Origin: JASGCK01 sp031538565
GTDB taxonomy: Bacteria > Pseudomonadota > Gammaproteobacteria > Burkholderiales > Burkholderiaceae_C
Direction: 5' to 3'
NCBI GenBank assembly: GCA_031538565.1
Contig: JAVKLS010000062.1
Span: forward strand, 1-64,000
DNA: 64,000 bases
A model generated the notes under the pieces. It worked only from the letters and a program-made list of their open reading frames with translations. It did not search any database and had not been told where the DNA came from. Each line of letters begins with the position of its first letter. The first letter of the stretch is position 1. Below are positions 52,732 through 61,819 of the stretch, piece by piece. The position numbers and the translations under genes were made by a program.

Positions 52732-53838
52732 ATGAAGATTGCAGTTTTGGCGGGTGACGGCATTGGTACAGAAATCGTAGATGAAGCCGTCAAAGTTTTA
52801 AAAGCACTGAACCTCCCGCTCACAATGGAATCTGCGTTAGTGGGCGGCGTGGCTTACGACGCACACGGCCACCCGCTACCGCCCGCAACGCTGGCGCTGG
52901 CAAAAACATCGGAGGCCGTTTTATTTGGTGCGGTAGGCGACTGGAAATACGACAAACTGGAGCGGCAATTTCGCCCCGAGCAAGCGATTTTGGGGCTACG
53001 CAAAGAGCTGGGACTGTTTGCCAATTTTCGTCCCGCCATCTGCTACAAAGAATTGGTAGACGCTTCTAGCCTCAAGCCAGAGCTGATTGCAGGGCTGGAC
53101 ATTCTCCTCATCCGCGAGCTAACAGGCGACATCTATTTTGGTCAGCCACGTGGTCGCCGCATCGCAAGCGATGGGCATTTTCCAGGTGCGGAGGAAGCTT
53201 TTGACACCATGCGCTACTCGCGCCCCGAAATTGAGCGCATCGCACACGTGGCATTTGATGCGGCTCGCAAGCGCAAAGCCTCGGGCGGCAGAGGCTGCGT
53301 CACCAGCGTCGATAAGAACAATGTTTTAGAAACGTCGCAACTGTGGAAAGACGTGCTGGTAGAAATTGGCACGCAATACCCCGACATCACACTGGATCAC
53401 ATGCTGGTGGACAACGCGGCCATGCAGCTAGTGAAAGAGCCTAAAAAATTTGACGTGGTCGTTACAGGCAATATGTTTGGCGATATTTTGTCAGACGAAG
53501 CTGCCATGCTCACGGGCTCCATCGGGATGCTGCCCTCCGCATCGCTCAACAGCAAAGGGCAAGGGCTCTACGAGCCCAGCCACGGCTCGGCTCCCGACAT
53601 TGCAGGCAAAGGCATTGCCAACCCGTTGGCAACTATTTTGTCTGCCGCCATGATGTTGCGCTTTAGCTTGAATCAAACGGCAGCCGCAGATCGCATTGAA
53701 AACGCCGTCAAAGCCGTTCTGGCAAAAGGACTTCGCACGGCAGACATTTATGGCAAAGGCGTGGATGCAAACACGATCGCTTTGCAAAAAGTCAGCACCC
53801 GCCAAATGGGTGACGCGGTTGTGGCGGCGCTGGCATGA
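52732..53838 (+). CDS. leuB: 3-isopropylmalate dehydrogenase
   Basis: LeuB oxidises 3-isopropylmalate in leucine synthesis. The 368-residue protein has IAVLAGDGIGTEIVDEAVKV at the start, the substrate loop LLIRELTGDIYFGQPRG and the NAD-binding SHGSAPDIAGKGIANPLATI. leuC and leuD, which usually precede leuB, are not in this window; the gene before it is an ABC ATPase. It overlaps the DedA gene by four bases. Confidence 0.96.
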   Translation: MKIAVLAGDGIGTEIVDEAVKVLKALNLPLTMESALVGGVAYDAHGHPLPPATLALAKTSEAVLFGAVGDWKYDKLERQFRPEQAILGLRKELGLFANFRPAICYKELVDASSLKPELIAGLDILLIRELTGDIYFGQPRGRRIASDGHFPGAEEAFDTMRYSRPEIERIAHVAFDAARKRKASGGRGCVTSVDKNNVLETSQLWKDVLVEIGTQYPDITLDHMLVDNAAMQLVKEPKKFDVVVTGNMFGDILSDEAAMLTGSIGMLPSASLNSKGQGLYEPSHGSAPDIAGKGIANPLATILSAAMMLRFSLNQTAAADRIENAVKAVLAKGLRTADIYGKGVDANTIALQKVSTRQMGDAVVAALA

Positions 53839-54479
53839 TGGATCTTGTCAGCTTTCTAATCGACCTCATCTTGCACGTAGACGTGCATCTAGAGTCCTTC
53901 GTCAGGCAGTACGGCATGGTGGTTTACGCGCTGCTATTTGCCATCATTTTTGTCGAGACGGGTTTGGTGGTGATGCCGTTTTTGCCTGGCGATTCGCTCT
54001 TGTTTGTGGTCGGCGCTTTATCGGGCGTGGGCTTGCTAAGCTATCCGCTCTCGGTGCTGCTACTCATCACTGCTGCGGTGGCGGGCAATCAGACCAACTA
54101 CGCGTTTGGACGCTGGGTTGGAGGCAAAGCGTATAGCTGGCAAGACTCCAAATGGTTTAACAAAAGCGCCTTCGACAAAGCCCATGCGTTTTACGAGCGC
54201 CACGGCGCAATCACCATCGTTGCCGCACGCTTCATGCCTTTTGCCCGAACCTTCGCGCCGTTTGTGGCGGGCGTTGCCCAAATGACGCGCTCGCGCTTTA
54301 CTTTGTTTGACGTCACAGGCGGCACGCTGTGGGTGGGATCCATCGTGACCAGCGGTTATTTTTTTGCTAATTTGCCGTGGGTTAAAGCCCACCTTAGTCA
54401 CATTATTTGGGCCATGATTTTCATTCCTGGCTTGATCGTTTTGCTTGGCTACTTCAAAGAGAAAAAAGCTGCGCCTTAA
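53835..54479 (+). CDS. DedA-family membrane protein
   Basis: This 214-residue inner-membrane protein has the DedA signatures FVETGLVVMPFLPGDSLLFV and RFMPFARTFAPFVAGVAQM. DedA/VTT proteins act as lipid scramblases or undecaprenyl-phosphate flippases. It is coupled to leuB by ATGA overlap, an unrelated function. Confidence 0.92.
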   Translation: MMDLVSFLIDLILHVDVHLESFVRQYGMVVYALLFAIIFVETGLVVMPFLPGDSLLFVVGALSGVGLLSYPLSVLLLITAAVAGNQTNYAFGRWVGGKAYSWQDSKWFNKSAFDKAHAFYERHGAITIVAARFMPFARTFAPFVAGVAQMTRSRFTLFDVTGGTLWVGSIVTSGYFFANLPWVKAHLSHIIWAMIFIPGLIVLLGYFKEKKAAP

Positions 54480-54529
54480 ACCGCGCCTTAAACCGCACCT
54501 AACACGCCGCCATCACTCGGAAAAAACCC

Positions 54530-56077
54530 ATGTCTCGCTTGTATTTTCCCTCATATTTCGCCCCGTATTCGTTCGCCCGAAAACTGATCCTGGCACTCAT
54601 TGCCACTAGCTTCCTTCTCACGCCTAGCCTGACTTTGCAAGCGCAGTCGGCGCTACCCAATATGGGCGACGACACGGCCATGACGCTGGGCGCGGAGCGT
54701 CAACTAGGCGATCAAATAGCGCGTGACATTTACCGCGATCCTCTGCTCGTGTCCGATCCCGTGCTGGACGGCTATATCGCCAGCATTTGGCATCCGCTGT
54801 ATCTGCAAGCCAAAACCAATGGCTCACTTGGACCAGAGATGGACGCGCAATTTGCGTGGCATTTATTTTTAATCCGCGACAAAGCAGTCAACGCCTTTGC
54901 CATGCCAGGGGGCTACTTTGGCATCAACTTGGGACTGATCGCACTGTCCGATACGCCCGATGAGCTTGCATCCGTGCTGGCACACGAGACCACGCACGTC
55001 ACGCAGCGTCACATCGCACGGGGTATGACGCGCGAAAACTCCCAAATGCCACTACTGCTTGGTAGCATCCTAATTGGCTTGCTCGCCATTCCCAGCAATC
55101 CGCAGCTTGCCAATGCCCTTCTAGCCACAGGGCAAGCGGGCGCGATTCAAGATCAACTGAACTATTCACGCGATTACGAGCGCGAAGCCGATCGCATTGG
55201 CTACACCTTGATGCAACCCGCAGGCTATAGCCCACAAGGCTTTATCGATATGTTCGATATGCTGGGACGGGCTTCACATCTAGCAGACAACGGCAGCTTT
55301 CCGTACCTGCGCACACATCCACTGACCACCGAGCGCATCGCCGATATGCGCAACCGCGTGGGCCAGACCCACGGCAAAACGGTCAAACTCAACAGCGCCA
55401 GCCCTCAATTTTTGCTGCATCACCTCATGCAAGCCAGAGCCAGCGTGCTGGGTGATTTGAGTGTGGATACACAAAATTTTTATGTGCAGCAAGGTCTTCG
55501 CACACCCGCCACAAGTCCAGTCTTTTTAGCCACGCAGTATGCGGCTGCGCTGGCAGCATGGCAACTAAAAGACGCCGCCAGCGCTAAGGGGTTTTACGAA
55601 CACCTCAAAAGCGCAACCTCTATCCAAACACCGCCGCCTGTGCTGGATGCCGTGCGCTGGTTGGGAGCAGAATTACAACTGCCCATGCAGCTTGATTTGC
55701 AAAGCAACTCGCGAGTTGAAATGATGTACGCCGCGCAGCAGCGCCTTGCCAATCCCGACATCAACGCCGCCAATTTACGCGCCGTAAACGAACGCCTACG
55801 CGAATGGCTAAGCGCCAACCCCAAAGACGCCGATGTATGGGGCTTGCTCTCCCGCACCGAGTCACGGCAAAACGAGCGCATCCGCGCCATGATTGCCAGC
55901 GCCGAGCAGTCGCGAGCACAACTTGCCAACAGCGCAGCACTGGCGCAATACCAAGCCGCGCAAAGCTTGATGCGTCAAGGCGTGCCTACCAACAGTGTGG
56001 ACGCCGCTATTGTTGACGCCAAAGTGCGCGAGTTGCAGCAGCTAGAGCGAGCAACCCCGCCGCGACCAACACGCTAG
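54530..56077 (+). CDS. bepA: Periplasmic M48-family metalloprotease, BepA-like
   Basis: BepA is a periplasmic chaperone-protease for outer-membrane assembly, notably LptD. The 515-residue protein has an N-terminal signal segment (ILALIATSFLLTPSLTLQAQ), the zinc site HETTH (His152, Glu153, His156), a third ligand region (ERIADMRNR to the C-terminal side of the active site) and a TPR-rich C-terminal half (about 300-500). The family assignment is confident; the symbol follows the E. coli protein. Confidence 0.85.
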   Translation: MSRLYFPSYFAPYSFARKLILALIATSFLLTPSLTLQAQSALPNMGDDTAMTLGAERQLGDQIARDIYRDPLLVSDPVLDGYIASIWHPLYLQAKTNGSLGPEMDAQFAWHLFLIRDKAVNAFAMPGGYFGINLGLIALSDTPDELASVLAHETTHVTQRHIARGMTRENSQMPLLLGSILIGLLAIPSNPQLANALLATGQAGAIQDQLNYSRDYEREADRIGYTLMQPAGYSPQGFIDMFDMLGRASHLADNGSFPYLRTHPLTTERIADMRNRVGQTHGKTVKLNSASPQFLLHHLMQARASVLGDLSVDTQNFYVQQGLRTPATSPVFLATQYAAALAAWQLKDAASAKGFYEHLKSATSIQTPPPVLDAVRWLGAELQLPMQLDLQSNSRVEMMYAAQQRLANPDINAANLRAVNERLREWLSANPKDADVWGLLSRTESRQNERIRAMIASAEQSRAQLANSAALAQYQAAQSLMRQGVPTNSVDAAIVDAKVRELQQLERATPPRPTR

Positions 56078-56081
56078 CCAT

Positions 56082-57356
56082 TTAGCTGCGGATTTCCCCA
56101 TCCCCCAGCACCACATATTTCAGCGAGGTTAGCCCCTCAAGCCCTACAGGGCCACGAGCATGAAACTTGTCTGTGCTAATGCCAATTTCTGCGCCAAGCC
56201 CATATTCAAAGCCATCGGCAAAGCGCGTACTGGCGTTCACCATTACGCTGGCAGAATCAACTTCACGCACAAATTTATCGGCGCTGGCTTGGTTCGCCGT
56301 CATGATGCTGTCGGTGTGGTGACTGGAGTACTGGTTGATGTGGGCAATTGCCTCATCCACCCCGCTCACCACTTTAATGCTGATGATGGGCGCAAGGTAT
56401 TCGGCGTACCAATCTTGCTGCGTTGCCTGCACCGACGGCGTTTGCAGCAATACCCCCGCCTCCGCGTCCACGCGCATCTCCACGCCCTTAGCAGCAAAAA
56501 TACTGCCAATTTGCGGTAGAAATTTTGCTGCAACCGAGCGCGCCACCAGCAACGACTCCATCGCATTGCAAGGACTGTATTTTTGTGTTTTGGCGTTGTC
56601 GCAAACCTTAACTGCCATCGCCAAATCTGCCGCATCGTCCACGTACACGTGACAATTGCCATCCAAATGCTTGATGACGGGCACACGAGCTTCGGCGCTA
56701 ATACGCTCAATCAAACCTTTGCCACCGCGCGGAATAATCACGTCCACAAACGCGGGCATAGTGATGAGTGCGCCTACTGCGGCGCGGTCTGTCGTGGGCA
56801 CAAGCTGCACGGCAGCGTCTGGCAAGCCACTGGCTCGCAACGCTTGCTGCACAAGGTTTGTCAAAGCGTGGTTGGAATCAATGGCCTCCGATCCACCGCG
56901 CAAAATGCAGGCGTTACCCGACTTGATGGCAAGACTGGCGGCCTCAATCGTTACATTAGGGCGGCTTTCATAAATCATGCCAAACACGCCCAGCGGCACG
57001 CGCATTTGCGCCACGCGAATGCCCGATGGCTGGGTACGAAACGCAGTTAGCGAGCCAATCGGGTCTGGCATGGCAGCAAGCTGCTCGCAGCCCACGGCAC
57101 AAGTCTCCAGAGTCTTAACGTCCAGCCTCAGTCTGTCCACCATGGGCGCGGCAAGTCCGTTTGCAATGGCGCGTTCTACATCTTTGGCGTTATCCACTTG
57201 CAGCGCAGTCATGCTGGCACGCAGCAGTTGCGCAAGCGTAATAAGCGCTTTGTTTTTCATATCGCTGTCGGCGCGTGCCATCACGGTTGCAGCGGCGCGG
57301 GCATTTTTTCCAAGACGCTGCAACAGATCAGTAATAGATTCAAGATGAGTACTCAT
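56082..57356 (-). CDS. proA: Gamma-glutamyl phosphate reductase
   Basis: ProA reduces gamma-glutamyl phosphate to glutamate semialdehyde in proline synthesis. The 424-residue protein shows VPLGVFGMIYESRPNVTIEA, KSGNACILRGGSEAI and the catalytic Cys in KTQKYSPCNAMES. It starts within the stop of the 212-residue gene, and so sits at the distal end of the trp-derived transcript. proB is not nearby. Confidence 0.95.
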   Translation of the reverse strand: MSTHLESITDLLQRLGKNARAAATVMARADSDMKNKALITLAQLLRASMTALQVDNAKDVERAIANGLAAPMVDRLRLDVKTLETCAVGCEQLAAMPDPIGSLTAFRTQPSGIRVAQMRVPLGVFGMIYESRPNVTIEAASLAIKSGNACILRGGSEAIDSNHALTNLVQQALRASGLPDAAVQLVPTTDRAAVGALITMPAFVDVIIPRGGKGLIERISAEARVPVIKHLDGNCHVYVDDAADLAMAVKVCDNAKTQKYSPCNAMESLLVARSVAAKFLPQIGSIFAAKGVEMRVDAEAGVLLQTPSVQATQQDWYAEYLAPIISIKVVSGVDEAIAHINQYSSHHTDSIMTANQASADKFVREVDSASVMVNASTRFADGFEYGLGAEIGISTDKFHARGPVGLEGLTSLKYVVLGDGEIRS

Positions 57357-57991
57357 GGAGAGGGGCTATTTAAAAGCAAATTTTTTAATTGGGTTGTTGC
57401 ACTTTCAAACCAGTGCTTCAATGCGGTTGCATTTCTAGGTAAGGGGTGACGATAGCCTAGTCCATCGTCTGTGAGCCCTAATGTCCGCTTTCCTTTTGAT
57501 GCAATCAACACTCTTTTTGCAAATGGATGATAGGCTGGATGCAATCCCCACGCAAACAAAATAACGCCGCACGCGGCAAAACACTTCTTCAATTCGACTT
57601 TGCGAGAACTATCAAAAATGCTGTGCGACTCATCTGCAGCGTATAGCTGAAGTTTTTTTCTAAAAATAGCACTATCTTTTTCGCGTAGATCAGACAAATT
57701 GATGATTCTTGCGTGCAAGATTTGACCGTCTGAATCAAGCATCAATTTCATGATCTGATTTTGCGTTCGATCAGGATTGGCTGGAACGAAGCCATCGATA
57801 TTTTCCAAACTAGCAAGAGGCTCTGATTTACCTGGATTCATCATCACAACAATTAAATCAGGGTTTCCAAAAATGGCGCGACTTGGCTCCCAATCTAAGG
57901 GGAATATCTCCAAGCGACTTCGCAATTTCTCTGAATGCCCTGCAATTTTTTTTTCGTAAAAATGTCCCCAGACTGAAAAACGCTCCTTCAT
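57353..57991 (-). CDS. DUF1643-like protein between trpC and proA
   Basis: This 212-residue protein resembles DUF1643 proteins: LIVVMMNPGKSEP (46-58), a stretch HARIINLSDLREKD, then FAWGLHPAYHPF and a C-terminal LGLTDDGLGYRHPLPRNATA. DUF1643 proteins have a uracil-DNA-glycosylase-like fold and no settled function. It overlaps trpC (ATGA) at its start and proA (ATGA) at its end. Codon use looks more A+T-rich than in trpC or proA, which suggests horizontal arrival. Confidence 0.6.
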   Translation of the reverse strand: MKERFSVWGHFYEKKIAGHSEKLRSRLEIFPLDWEPSRAIFGNPDLIVVMMNPGKSEPLASLENIDGFVPANPDRTQNQIMKLMLDSDGQILHARIINLSDLREKDSAIFRKKLQLYAADESHSIFDSSRKVELKKCFAACGVILFAWGLHPAYHPFAKRVLIASKGKRTLGLTDDGLGYRHPLPRNATALKHWFESATTQLKNLLLNSPSP

Positions 57992-58797
57992 GTAAACAAC
58001 TCTGCAAGCGCCACTCCAGGCTCTTTGGCACGCATGAATGCCTCGCCAACCAAGAACGAGTGAACACCTGCGCTGCGCATTTGGGAAACATCTTCACGAG
58101 TTTGGATGCCGCTCTCGGTAATGAGTATGCGGTTATCGGGTACGGCCCGCGCCAAATCCAGCGTCGTGGCAAGCGACACATCGAACGTGCGAAGGTTGCG
58201 GTTGTTAATGCCAATAAGCGGCGTTTTAAGCGCCAGCGCACGCGCAAGCTCTGGCGCGTCGTGCACTTCAACCAGCACCGCCATATCCAAGCTCAGGGCA
58301 ATAGCTTCTAGTTCTTTTAGCTGCGCGTCGTCCAAGATGGCGGCGATAAGCAACACGCAGTCTGCGCCCATCACACGCGATTCATAAATTTGATACGCAT
58401 CGACCATAAAGTCTTTACGCAGCACGGGCAAATGCACCGAAGCCCTTGCTTGCTTGAGGTAGTCCGCCGAACCTTGAAAAAATTGACGATCAGTCAACAC
58501 GGACAAACACGCCGCACTCACCACGTTTTTTCCGCCACCACCTTGGGCATAGCTTTGTGCGATGTCGGCGGGGATAAAGTCTTCGCGCAACACGCCTTTG
58601 GATGGACTGGCTTTTTTAATCTCGGCAATCACGGCGGCATGGCCGTGTGCAAGCTTGGCTCGCATCGCGCCCACAAAATCACGCGTCAGCACGCGGCTTT
58701 CGGCGTCTTGGCGCACCGCCGCAAAGGACTTGAGCTTTTGCGCTGCGGCAATTTCTTCGCGCTTAACGGCGACGATTTTTTGAAGGATGTCAGACAT
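57988..58797 (-). CDS. trpC: Indole-3-glycerol phosphate synthase
   Basis: TrpC closes the indole ring from CdRP. It is a monofunctional 269-residue TIM barrel with EIKKASPSKG (59-68), PVLRKDFMVDAYQIYES, ADCVLLIAA, GINNRNLRTFDV and ITESGIQTREDV. No PRAI (TrpF) domain is fused. It lies 27 bases after the 168-residue gene. Confidence 0.96.
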   Translation of the reverse strand: MSDILQKIVAVKREEIAAAQKLKSFAAVRQDAESRVLTRDFVGAMRAKLAHGHAAVIAEIKKASPSKGVLREDFIPADIAQSYAQGGGGKNVVSAACLSVLTDRQFFQGSADYLKQARASVHLPVLRKDFMVDAYQIYESRVMGADCVLLIAAILDDAQLKELEAIALSLDMAVLVEVHDAPELARALALKTPLIGINNRNLRTFDVSLATTLDLARAVPDNRILITESGIQTREDVSQMRSAGVHSFLVGEAFMRAKEPGVALAELFT

Positions 58798-58824
58798 ACA
58801 GTTTTCTAAAGTGAATCAGTTTGA

Positions 58825-59331
58825 CTAATAACCAATGAGCAAAATACCTGCGAGCGGCAGATGTAAGCGACTGGAAATGTAGAGTGTTTCTAAAAAGGTA
58901 TAAACAATTTCAAAATCATCATGCCCGCGATAATTGTTGCGAACAGCAATAACTAAATACTCCACACCATGCATCATGCAAGTCTGAAAAATATCTTTTA
59001 AAAATTGATTGTTTTCAGTAGCTCGTCCAGCCTCAACTTCAATCACAATTTTTCCGTCTGAACTAACCGCATCGGCATTAAAAGATTTATCTATTGCATC
59101 GTTATAGCCAAACAAAACAGGTACGCTAATTTTTTGCGTTTGAGATTTGCCTGTTTCAACCTTGTACTGGCATTTTTCCAGGTGAGGGCGTAAAAGTTCT
59201 AAAACGCTATTACTCGGCAGGTTATTAATGGTTGATTCAATATCACTATTGACGCGACTAAAACATTCGACAATCGCGCTCATTTCTTTTGTCATGCCTT
59301 GTGAGCGTGGAAAAAATTGTGAGCGGATCAT
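58825..59331 (-). CDS. Unknown protein with a PD-(D/E)XK-like motif, between trpD and trpC
   Basis: This 168-residue protein starts with ATG overlapping the trpD stop (ATGA); an ATG at codon 13 is an alternative. A nuclease-like core is visible: FNADAVSSDGKIVIEVEAGR with Asp87 and Glu98-Val-Glu100, followed by a hydrophobic strand YLVIAVRNNYR. The usual Lys of the motif is absent or replaced, so it might be an inactive or variant nuclease fold. I do not recognise a named family. The sequence is A+T-richer than the trp genes around it. Confidence 0.5.
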   Translation of the reverse strand: MIRSQFFPRSQGMTKEMSAIVECFSRVNSDIESTINNLPSNSVLELLRPHLEKCQYKVETGKSQTQKISVPVLFGYNDAIDKSFNADAVSSDGKIVIEVEAGRATENNQFLKDIFQTCMMHGVEYLVIAVRNNYRGHDDFEIVYTFLETLYISSRLHLPLAGILLIGY

Positions 59332-60404
59332 ATGGCTACCGCCTTATTCGTAAATTGAATCAGTTCTTGCAGCTTGCGCTTGGCAGCGCCGCTAGCAAGC
59401 GCTTGGCGGGCTTGGACAATGCCCGCCCCAATATCGCCCGCCACGTTGGCAGCATAAAGCGCAGCGCCTGCGTTAAGTAACACGATATCGGTAGCCGCTT
59501 TGTGCGCCGCGCTGGCAGTAGCACCAAGGCCTTGCCCGTCCAGCACCGACAGTATCAGCGTGCGCGAGGCATCGGGTGTGTCCACGCGCAGCGTGCGCGA
59601 GCTAGTCATGGCGATGCCAAAGTCTTCGGGGTGGATTTCGTATTCGATAATCTCACCGTTTTTTAGCTCGCCCACCAAAGTAGTTGCGCCCAAACTCATT
59701 TCATCCAAGCCATCTTTGCCGTACACCACCAACGCGTGCTCGGCACCAAGACGCTGCAAAGCCCGCACCTGAATACCCACCAAGTCTGCATGGAATACGC
59801 CCATCAAAATATTGGGCGCACCAGCGGGGTTGGTGAGCGGCCCCAAGATGTTGAATAGGGTTCGCACGCCCAGCTCTTTACGCACGGGGGCGACATTTTT
59901 CATGGCGGGGTGGTGATTGGGCGCAAACATAAAACCAATTCCAACCTCGGCAATCGCTTGTGCAATAAGGGTTGGCGAGAGTTGGATGTTGACGCCTAAA
60001 TTTTCCAGCACATCAGCACTGCCCGACTTGCTCGATACGCTGCGTCCGCCGTGTTTGCTGATGCGTGCGCCTGCTGCTGCTGCCACAAACATGGCGCACG
60101 TCGAAATGTTGAAGGTGTGCGAGCCATCCCCCCCCGTACCCACAATGTCCACCAGATGCGTTTTTTCTTGCACGTGAACGGGAGTACACAGCTCGCGCAT
60201 CACCTGCGCGGCGGCAGTAATCTCGCCAATGGTTTCTTTTTTAACGCGCAGCGCCGAAATGATGGCCGCCATCATCACGGGTGACATCTCGCCCCGCATG
60301 ATCAGGCGCATGATGTGCAGCATTTCGTCGTGAAAAATTTCGCGGTGCTCAATAGCACGTTGCAGCGCTTGGGTAGGTGTCATGGGGTGAATGGTGGTTG
60401 TCAT
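59328..60404 (-). CDS. trpD: Anthranilate phosphoribosyltransferase
   Basis: TrpD joins anthranilate to PRPP. The 358-residue protein has the PRPP-binding IVGTGGDGSHTFNIST (about 87-102), KHGGRSVSSKSGSADVLE and FNILGPLTNPAGAP. It begins 2 bases after the stop of the 246-residue gene of the inserted cassette. It is not fused to trpG. Confidence 0.96.
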   Translation of the reverse strand: MTTTIHPMTPTQALQRAIEHREIFHDEMLHIMRLIMRGEMSPVMMAAIISALRVKKETIGEITAAAQVMRELCTPVHVQEKTHLVDIVGTGGDGSHTFNISTCAMFVAAAAGARISKHGGRSVSSKSGSADVLENLGVNIQLSPTLIAQAIAEVGIGFMFAPNHHPAMKNVAPVRKELGVRTLFNILGPLTNPAGAPNILMGVFHADLVGIQVRALQRLGAEHALVVYGKDGLDEMSLGATTLVGELKNGEIIEYEIHPEDFGIAMTSSRTLRVDTPDASRTLILSVLDGQGLGATASAAHKAATDIVLLNAGAALYAANVAGDIGAGIVQARQALASGAAKRKLQELIQFTNKAVAI

Positions 60405-60406
60405 GA

Positions 60407-61147
60407 TTAAGCCAGCAAGAGATTGTTTTTTACTGTTTCACCGAACATAGCTTCATAGCCTGAAAAACTAAGCGTTTTATCAGTGAAGTACTGAGCTCGA
60501 TTGAACTCTTTCATACCAACTTCCGTTGCATCCTCAATCACAGCCATAACTCGCATTGGATTTCCTAGACGACGAAGTTCAGACCAAGCCAGTTCTGCTT
60601 CTAGCAAACGCTGAGTTGATGGTGCTATAAAAATAGCTAATGGCTTAGCGACCAGAAAAAGGCAATCGGCTGTGAATAGCTTTTTAGAGTCGACAGTGGC
60701 ATCAAAACGAGCTTCTACATTTGCATCACGCGCTACATCTGCTAATAGCGTCAAAACATTGTTACGGAAAGTTGATTCAGTTCGACTCATCCGGTGTGAA
60801 GACATCGCCTGCAATTGCAAAGATGCTTGAGCTACTTTAAAAGCTGCAATAACTAGTTCGGCTTCAGTCACGTCACGACGCTCTAATGTTGTTTCCTTGT
60901 CGTTCCAAACCACACCAGCACTGTTGGTTTGAAGCCATGCTTGTATCTTCCCCATAAAAGGATCAACTCCATCAAACATAAGGCGTAGCGCCGCCTCGCC
61001 GTTATCATGTACTGCCCAAGTGCCATTATTTTGACGGTCGGCAAAAACAATAACTTCATCGTTGTCATCGTAGCGAAACGGAGTGCGAATTAAAAAACCT
61101 GCGGAGGTAGTCTGCATTTGAAAATCACGGCATAACTCTAGTTTCAT
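60407..61147 (-). CDS. DUF1828-like protein of the trp-nested cassette
   Basis: The 246-residue protein has an N-terminal part like DUF1828 (FLIRTPFRYDDNDEVIVFAD, then TWAVHDNGEAALRLMFDG, 18-60) and a C-terminal half (about 125-246) that resembles the DUF1829 partner domain, ending KTLSFSGYEAMFGETV. Functions of these domains are not established; I associate them with mobile or defence-related neighbourhoods. It overlaps the 173-residue gene (ATGA) and is followed 2 bases later by trpD. Visibly A+T-richer than trpD. Confidence 0.6.
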   Translation of the reverse strand: MKLELCRDFQMQTTSAGFLIRTPFRYDDNDEVIVFADRQNNGTWAVHDNGEAALRLMFDGVDPFMGKIQAWLQTNSAGVVWNDKETTLERRDVTEAELVIAAFKVAQASLQLQAMSSHRMSRTESTFRNNVLTLLADVARDANVEARFDATVDSKKLFTADCLFLVAKPLAIFIAPSTQRLLEAELAWSELRRLGNPMRVMAVIEDATEVGMKEFNRAQYFTDKTLSFSGYEAMFGETVKNNLLLA

Positions 61148-61665
61148 AGCAACTCTCCTATGTCTCGGCTAATACCGTCACCAACGCTTTTTAAACCGAT
61201 GCCAAAGCGACTGCAAAATAAATGGACAAAACGTTTTTGATCTTGCTCATCCTCAGGATCAAAACCTGATGCACGCAAATCTCGGTCTGGTGCTGTCAAG
61301 TCAAACTCTTTGCATTGAACTAGATTGCGTCCAATGAGGTCTAGAGGTGATTCGCAATTTAATTTCGCATGCAAATTCTTATGACTACAGTGGTAATCCA
61401 TTCGAATCAGTGGCTCATAACGTTCATGAATCTCACGAAATAGCCAACCATAAATGGCACGCTGCTCCAGCACTTCGGAAGTCTTCAGAATAAACACAGC
61501 ATACTGATTACTTCCAATTGAAAACCAGTTAGACGCTTTAAATTTTGTCGATCGCAATACGTCTAAAGGTTTGGGAAACTGCTTCTTCTTGAGGGTTGAA
61601 AATTTAACGTCTGACAGTTGACGCAAGGGCTGTGACAGAAGATTTTTTAATTCTTTACGGTTCAT
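61144..61665 (-). CDS. Unknown 173-residue protein of the trp-nested cassette
   Basis: No family is recognised. The protein is soluble, with SNWFSIGSNQYAVFILKTSE in the first half and a His/Cys/Asn-rich centre (RMDYHCSHKNLHAKLNCESP) that could bind metal or form an active site. It starts inside the 53-residue gene and overlaps the DUF1828-like gene by four bases, so all three are translated as a unit. Confidence 0.5.
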   Translation of the reverse strand: MNRKELKNLLSQPLRQLSDVKFSTLKKKQFPKPLDVLRSTKFKASNWFSIGSNQYAVFILKTSEVLEQRAIYGWLFREIHERYEPLIRMDYHCSHKNLHAKLNCESPLDLIGRNLVQCKEFDLTAPDRDLRASGFDPEDEQDQKRFVHLFCSRFGIGLKSVGDGISRDIGELL

Positions 61666-61816
61666 CTTTTGCCCGCTCCTTAGCTTGGTTGTAAAAAGGT
61701 TTGACTTCTAACTTAGGGTCAGCCAGTACCAATAGAAGATCGCGTACAAATTCACGTGGTAAATCAGGATTATCGTTAGCAGCTTGATCTATAATTTTTT
61801 GCTGTACTGACTCCAT
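61655..61816 (-). CDS. Small 53-residue protein, first gene of the trp-nested cassette
   Basis: An ATG at 61816, 3 bases after the trpG stop, opens a 53-codon frame ending at 61655-61657 that overlaps the 173-residue gene by 11 bases. The peptide (MESVQQKIIDQAANDNPDLP, then REFVRDLLLVLADPKLE and a basic, Lys-rich end) is amphipathic and looks like a real small protein. Family unknown; small first genes of such units are often antitoxins or regulators, which is speculation. Confidence 0.5.
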   Translation of the reverse strand: MESVQQKIIDQAANDNPDLPREFVRDLLLVLADPKLEVKPFYNQAKERAKDEP

Positions 61817-61819
61817 AAT

